A DNA stretch of 20,064 nt from Ichthyophonus hoferi (lineage: Eukaryota; Opisthokonta; Ichthyosporea; Ichthyophonida; Ichthyophonidae), in assembly GCA_002751075.1 (NCBI GenBank), contig NAOQ01000852.1:1-20064 (forward strand), written 5' to 3'. Positions 18,701-20,064 of the stretch are shown here, in pieces. Positions within the stretch are counted from its first letter, which is position 1; the number at the start of each line of letters is the position of its first letter. The notes under the pieces are model-generated. The model was not told where the DNA came from. It saw only the letters and a list, made by a program, of their open reading frames with translations, and did no database searches. The translations under genes and the position numbers were made by a program.

Positions 18701-19972
18701 CTACATACATAATTAGATAATTAATTAATCGAATTTTTCCTAATTCGTACTAGGAGATATATATTGTGGTCCCCACTACACTCCTGATTGTATACAGACT
18801 ATCATATTATTATCATTGTACTATTTACTAGCCTATTATACTACCATCCTCATTATAATGTCATGCATATACATGCACACACACACAGATACCAGCATGT
18901 AAGTGGCTCTGCCCTGACTGCCTATTGGAGGAGTGCGACCGACCAATAGCTGAGCATGGGTTTGGAGAAGGAGCCACTTACAACAATGTGGCCGAATTTA
19001 GCTTAATTAATGACAAATTTATTAAGGATACTTTTGGCACATTAACGCCTACTACGAAAGAGGTGTGTGTTCTTTTTCCCGTTCCTCTCCTAAGATATCC
19101 GTCTGCTTTCTGTCTATGGTTTTTTCTCTCTTTCTTTCTCTCCTCTAGTGCTACATATATGTAGTATAGGGACTATATGTATTATATCTGTAAGACATAT
19201 TATGCCGTATGCCTTCTCTCTATCTGATTTATAATACTATCAAGTATAGTTCTATGTTAGACGGTATAGGATAGGATAGTATAGTATACTCTAGTGTAGT
19301 ATAGTGTGAGGGGAGGTTATAGGCTTTATTGCACTGGTCGGACTGATATATTTTATTTTATTTATCTAGTTCGTGAATTTTATATAATTTATTTATTCGA
19401 AGCCATTGATATTATTTATTAAATTTACAATATATACATGATAGATAGTATGTATGTGTGTGGTTATTTTAAATAAAGATGGTGAGACAAATCCATGACT
19501 TGATTATCTCTCTATCTATCTAATCTATACTCTGGTGATAGTCCCTAGTTAATTTTCCTTCCTCCCTCTTCCTCTCCCTCTCCCTCTCCCTCTCCCTCCC
19601 CCTCTTTCTCTTTCTCTCTCTCTCGTTCTCTAACCTATGCCTCTACGGTGCATATTGTATTATATTATATGATATTGTATTTTATTATATTATGTTATGT
19701 TATTTTATGCTATATTATATTATATTACAATACATTATACTACACAACTCAGGTAGAAGCAAAATTCTGGGCCACCGTACAAAATCCCAACAACAACATA
19801 TCAGTAGAATATGGAGCCGACCTACATAGCAAGGAAATGGGCAGTGGTTTTCCCCATATCCGGCATGGTACAGATTCTATGGGACCAACCTACGCACAAG
19901 ATCCCTGGAACCTTAACAATATACCCGTCATTCCCAAGTCGGCCCTTCACTTGTTTGGAGGGTCGATTACAG
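15769..19972 (+). CDS. KDM5-like: KDM5/Lid2-like JmjC histone H3K4 demethylase, 5' part (JmjN-ARID-PHD-JmjC start)
   Basis: Exons: 15769-15915, 16222-16482, 17222-17383, 17856-18149, 18889-19062, 19753-19972. They give 419 complete codons plus one base, and the gene runs off the right edge. Order of parts: JmjN (about residues 12-49), ARID (about 80-169), a Lys-rich linker (about 225-245), PHD finger (255-299) and the start of the JmjC catalytic domain (from about 347). KDM5 enzymes are nuclear Fe(II)/2-oxoglutarate dioxygenases that demethylate H3K4me3/me2. The iron ligands lie beyond the window, so activity cannot be judged. The ATG is the first after an in-frame TAA at 15751-15753 and sits 11 residues before JmjN; a TACAG just before it could also be an acceptor for a 5' leader exon. 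The first five introns are all phase 0. KDM5 proteins are usually about 1,500 aa or more, so over half is missing here. Confidence 0.92.
15802..15915 (+). other. JmjN domain
   Basis: The block APVFRPSEEEFKDPYTYL, followed by IREIGQRAGICRIIPPP, matches the JmjN pattern of KDM5 and KDM4 proteins (APVF.P...EF.DP..YI..I.P.....GI.KI.PP). JmjN packs against JmjC and is needed for a stable catalytic core. The exon ends exactly after the PPP, and the next exon opens with NWKPPFSLD, the usual KDM5 continuation. Confidence 0.93.
16312..17320 (+). other. ARID DNA-binding domain, split by a 739-nt intron
   Basis: The first part (in 16222-16482) carries RFYETIAQFHAHQGTPM, KKPLDLYVLHMYVQEEGGFD and GKRWAA. 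The second part (17222-17383) carries IGRRIGLDV and LHLAYRKHLLPYDQF. These match the helices of KDM5 ARIDs, with the diagnostic KRPLDLY..K..V...GGF and Y...L..YE blocks conserved in variant form. The phase-0 intron falls between WAA and IGRR. A TG-rich microsatellite (16499-16574) follows the donor. Confidence 0.9.
16499..16574. repeat. TA/TG microsatellite next to the ARID exon donor
   Basis: TATATATATGTGTGTGTGCA and further TG/TATG units start 16 bases after the GTGAGT donor at 16483. Open frames through this repeat give Tyr/Cys/Val strings that are not protein. Confidence 0.8.
17415..17470. repeat. AGTATA/ATAGG degenerate pentanucleotide tract
   Basis: Words AGTATAATAGTACATAGG and ATAGTATAGTAG form the purine-strand version of the CTATA/CCTAT theme seen elsewhere. 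The tract is followed by AGAGAAGAGAAGGAGAGAG. It lies in intron 3 of the demethylase gene, about 30 bases after the donor. Confidence 0.6.
17721..17831. repeat. CCTAT/CCCTA pentanucleotide array before the PHD-linker exon
   Basis: About twenty units of CCTAT and CCCTA alternate in blocks, with minor variants (ACTAT, TGTCC, TGTTA). The array ends about 25 bases before the exon acceptor at 17855 and provides the main pyrimidine-rich sequence upstream of it. It resembles telomeric CCCTA superficially, but the unit is 5 bases and the site is intronic. Confidence 0.88.
18048..18921 (+). other. PHD finger (C4HC3), split by a 739-nt intron
   Basis: All eight zinc ligands are visible: C255 and C258 (DYCEIC), C270 and C273 (LLCDGCD), H278 and C281 (YHKYC), then C296 and C299 (WLCPDC) on the next exon. 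Spacing is normal for the first PHD finger of KDM5, which in animal and yeast relatives binds the histone H3 tail. The intron (18150-18888) separates the last zinc pair from the rest. Confidence 0.93.
18873..18888. repeat. (CA)n acceptor of the second PHD exon
   Basis: A short CACACACAC run forms the acceptor ACACACAG itself. It is not the usual pyrimidine tract, though the AG and the phase-0 join to IPACKWLC are clear. Confidence 0.7.
19258..19308. repeat. ATAGG/ATAGT pentanucleotide array
   Basis: GGTATAGGATAGGATAGTAT and further AGTATA units lie in intron 5 of the demethylase gene. In reverse complement this is the CTATA/CCTAT family seen in other introns. Confidence 0.75.
19553..19624. 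repeat. (CCCTCT)n / (TC)n polypyrimidine tract
   Basis: About 70 bases are almost purely pyrimidine: CCTCCCTCTTCC, four or five CTCCCT units, then TTTCTCTCTCTCTC. Such mirror-like polypurine-polypyrimidine tracts can form triplex DNA. It lies 130 bases upstream of the JmjC exon acceptor. Confidence 0.85.
19650..19742. repeat. TATTA/TTATA pentanucleotide-like tract
   Basis: Words TTGTATTATATTATATGATA, TTATGTTATGTTATTTTATG and TATTATATTATATTACAATA repeat with a period of about 5. The tract ends eight bases before the CAACTCAG acceptor of the JmjC exon. A long Tyr/Ile/Leu frame across it is an artefact. Confidence 0.75.
19753..19972 (+). other. Start of the JmjC catalytic region
   Basis: The conserved KDM5 blocks VEYGADLHSKEMGSGFP and PWNLNNIPVIPKSALHLF are present, preceded by VEAKFWATV (family: VE.EFW..V). 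The exon ends GGSITG at a GTGGGG donor, just before the expected PW.Y.GM and HxD/E...H iron-binding segments, which lie outside the window. Confidence 0.9.
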
Positions 19973-20008
19973 GTGGGGAAAGAGTTGGGAGCTGGGGAAT
20001 TATGTGTG

Positions 20009-20040
<32 letters not shown>

Positions 20041-20064
20041 ATAAAATATAGATATATATAGTAT
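19973..20064 (+). other. Start of the next intron, with TG/TA microsatellite
   Basis: A GTGGGG donor follows ATTACAG. A TGTGTGTATGTGTA and TA run (about 20003-20042) fills most of the remaining bases. The window ends inside this intron. Confidence 0.75.

Overview
This is a nuclear eukaryotic window: AT-rich, full of simple repeats, with two intron-rich protein genes on the + strand and no rRNA, tRNA, CRISPR array or recognisable transposon. The first gene resembles, from memory, the fungal multi-pass membrane family called UsgS in Aspergillus. The second is a KDM5/Lid2-type histone demethylase. The UsgS match suggests a fungus, but introns of 84 to about 1,535 bases would be very long for most fungi, so an early-diverging or genome-expanded lineage is my best guess. 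No species can be named.

Layout: 1-3604 is non-coding, with a 12-bp minisatellite at the left edge, a CATA-rich microsatellite and a 22-bp minisatellite. 3605-12498 is the UsgS-like gene, which I resolve into 14 exons (1,059 nt of CDS, 352 aa) with continuous reading phase at every junction. 12470-12815 is a tandem duplication of about 174 bp that starts inside the last coding exon, so the final 9 codons and the stop codon are repeated downstream. 12912-13042 is a possible second, mutually exclusive last exon for the same gene. 13043-15768 is an intergenic spacer with no convincing gene. 15769-19972 holds the first six exons of the KDM5-like gene (JmjN, ARID, PHD and the start of JmjC). It continues beyond the right edge.

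The two genes show no evident functional link. The first would encode an integral membrane protein of unknown role; the second a nuclear Fe(II)/2-oxoglutarate enzyme expected to remove methyl groups from histone H3 lysine 4. Exons are clearly richer in GC than introns, which contain CTATA/CCTAT pentanucleotide arrays, TA, TG and pyrimidine tracts. I found no unmistakable new system. The most interesting signals are the duplicated stop-codon region and the candidate alternative last exon at the 3' end of the first gene.
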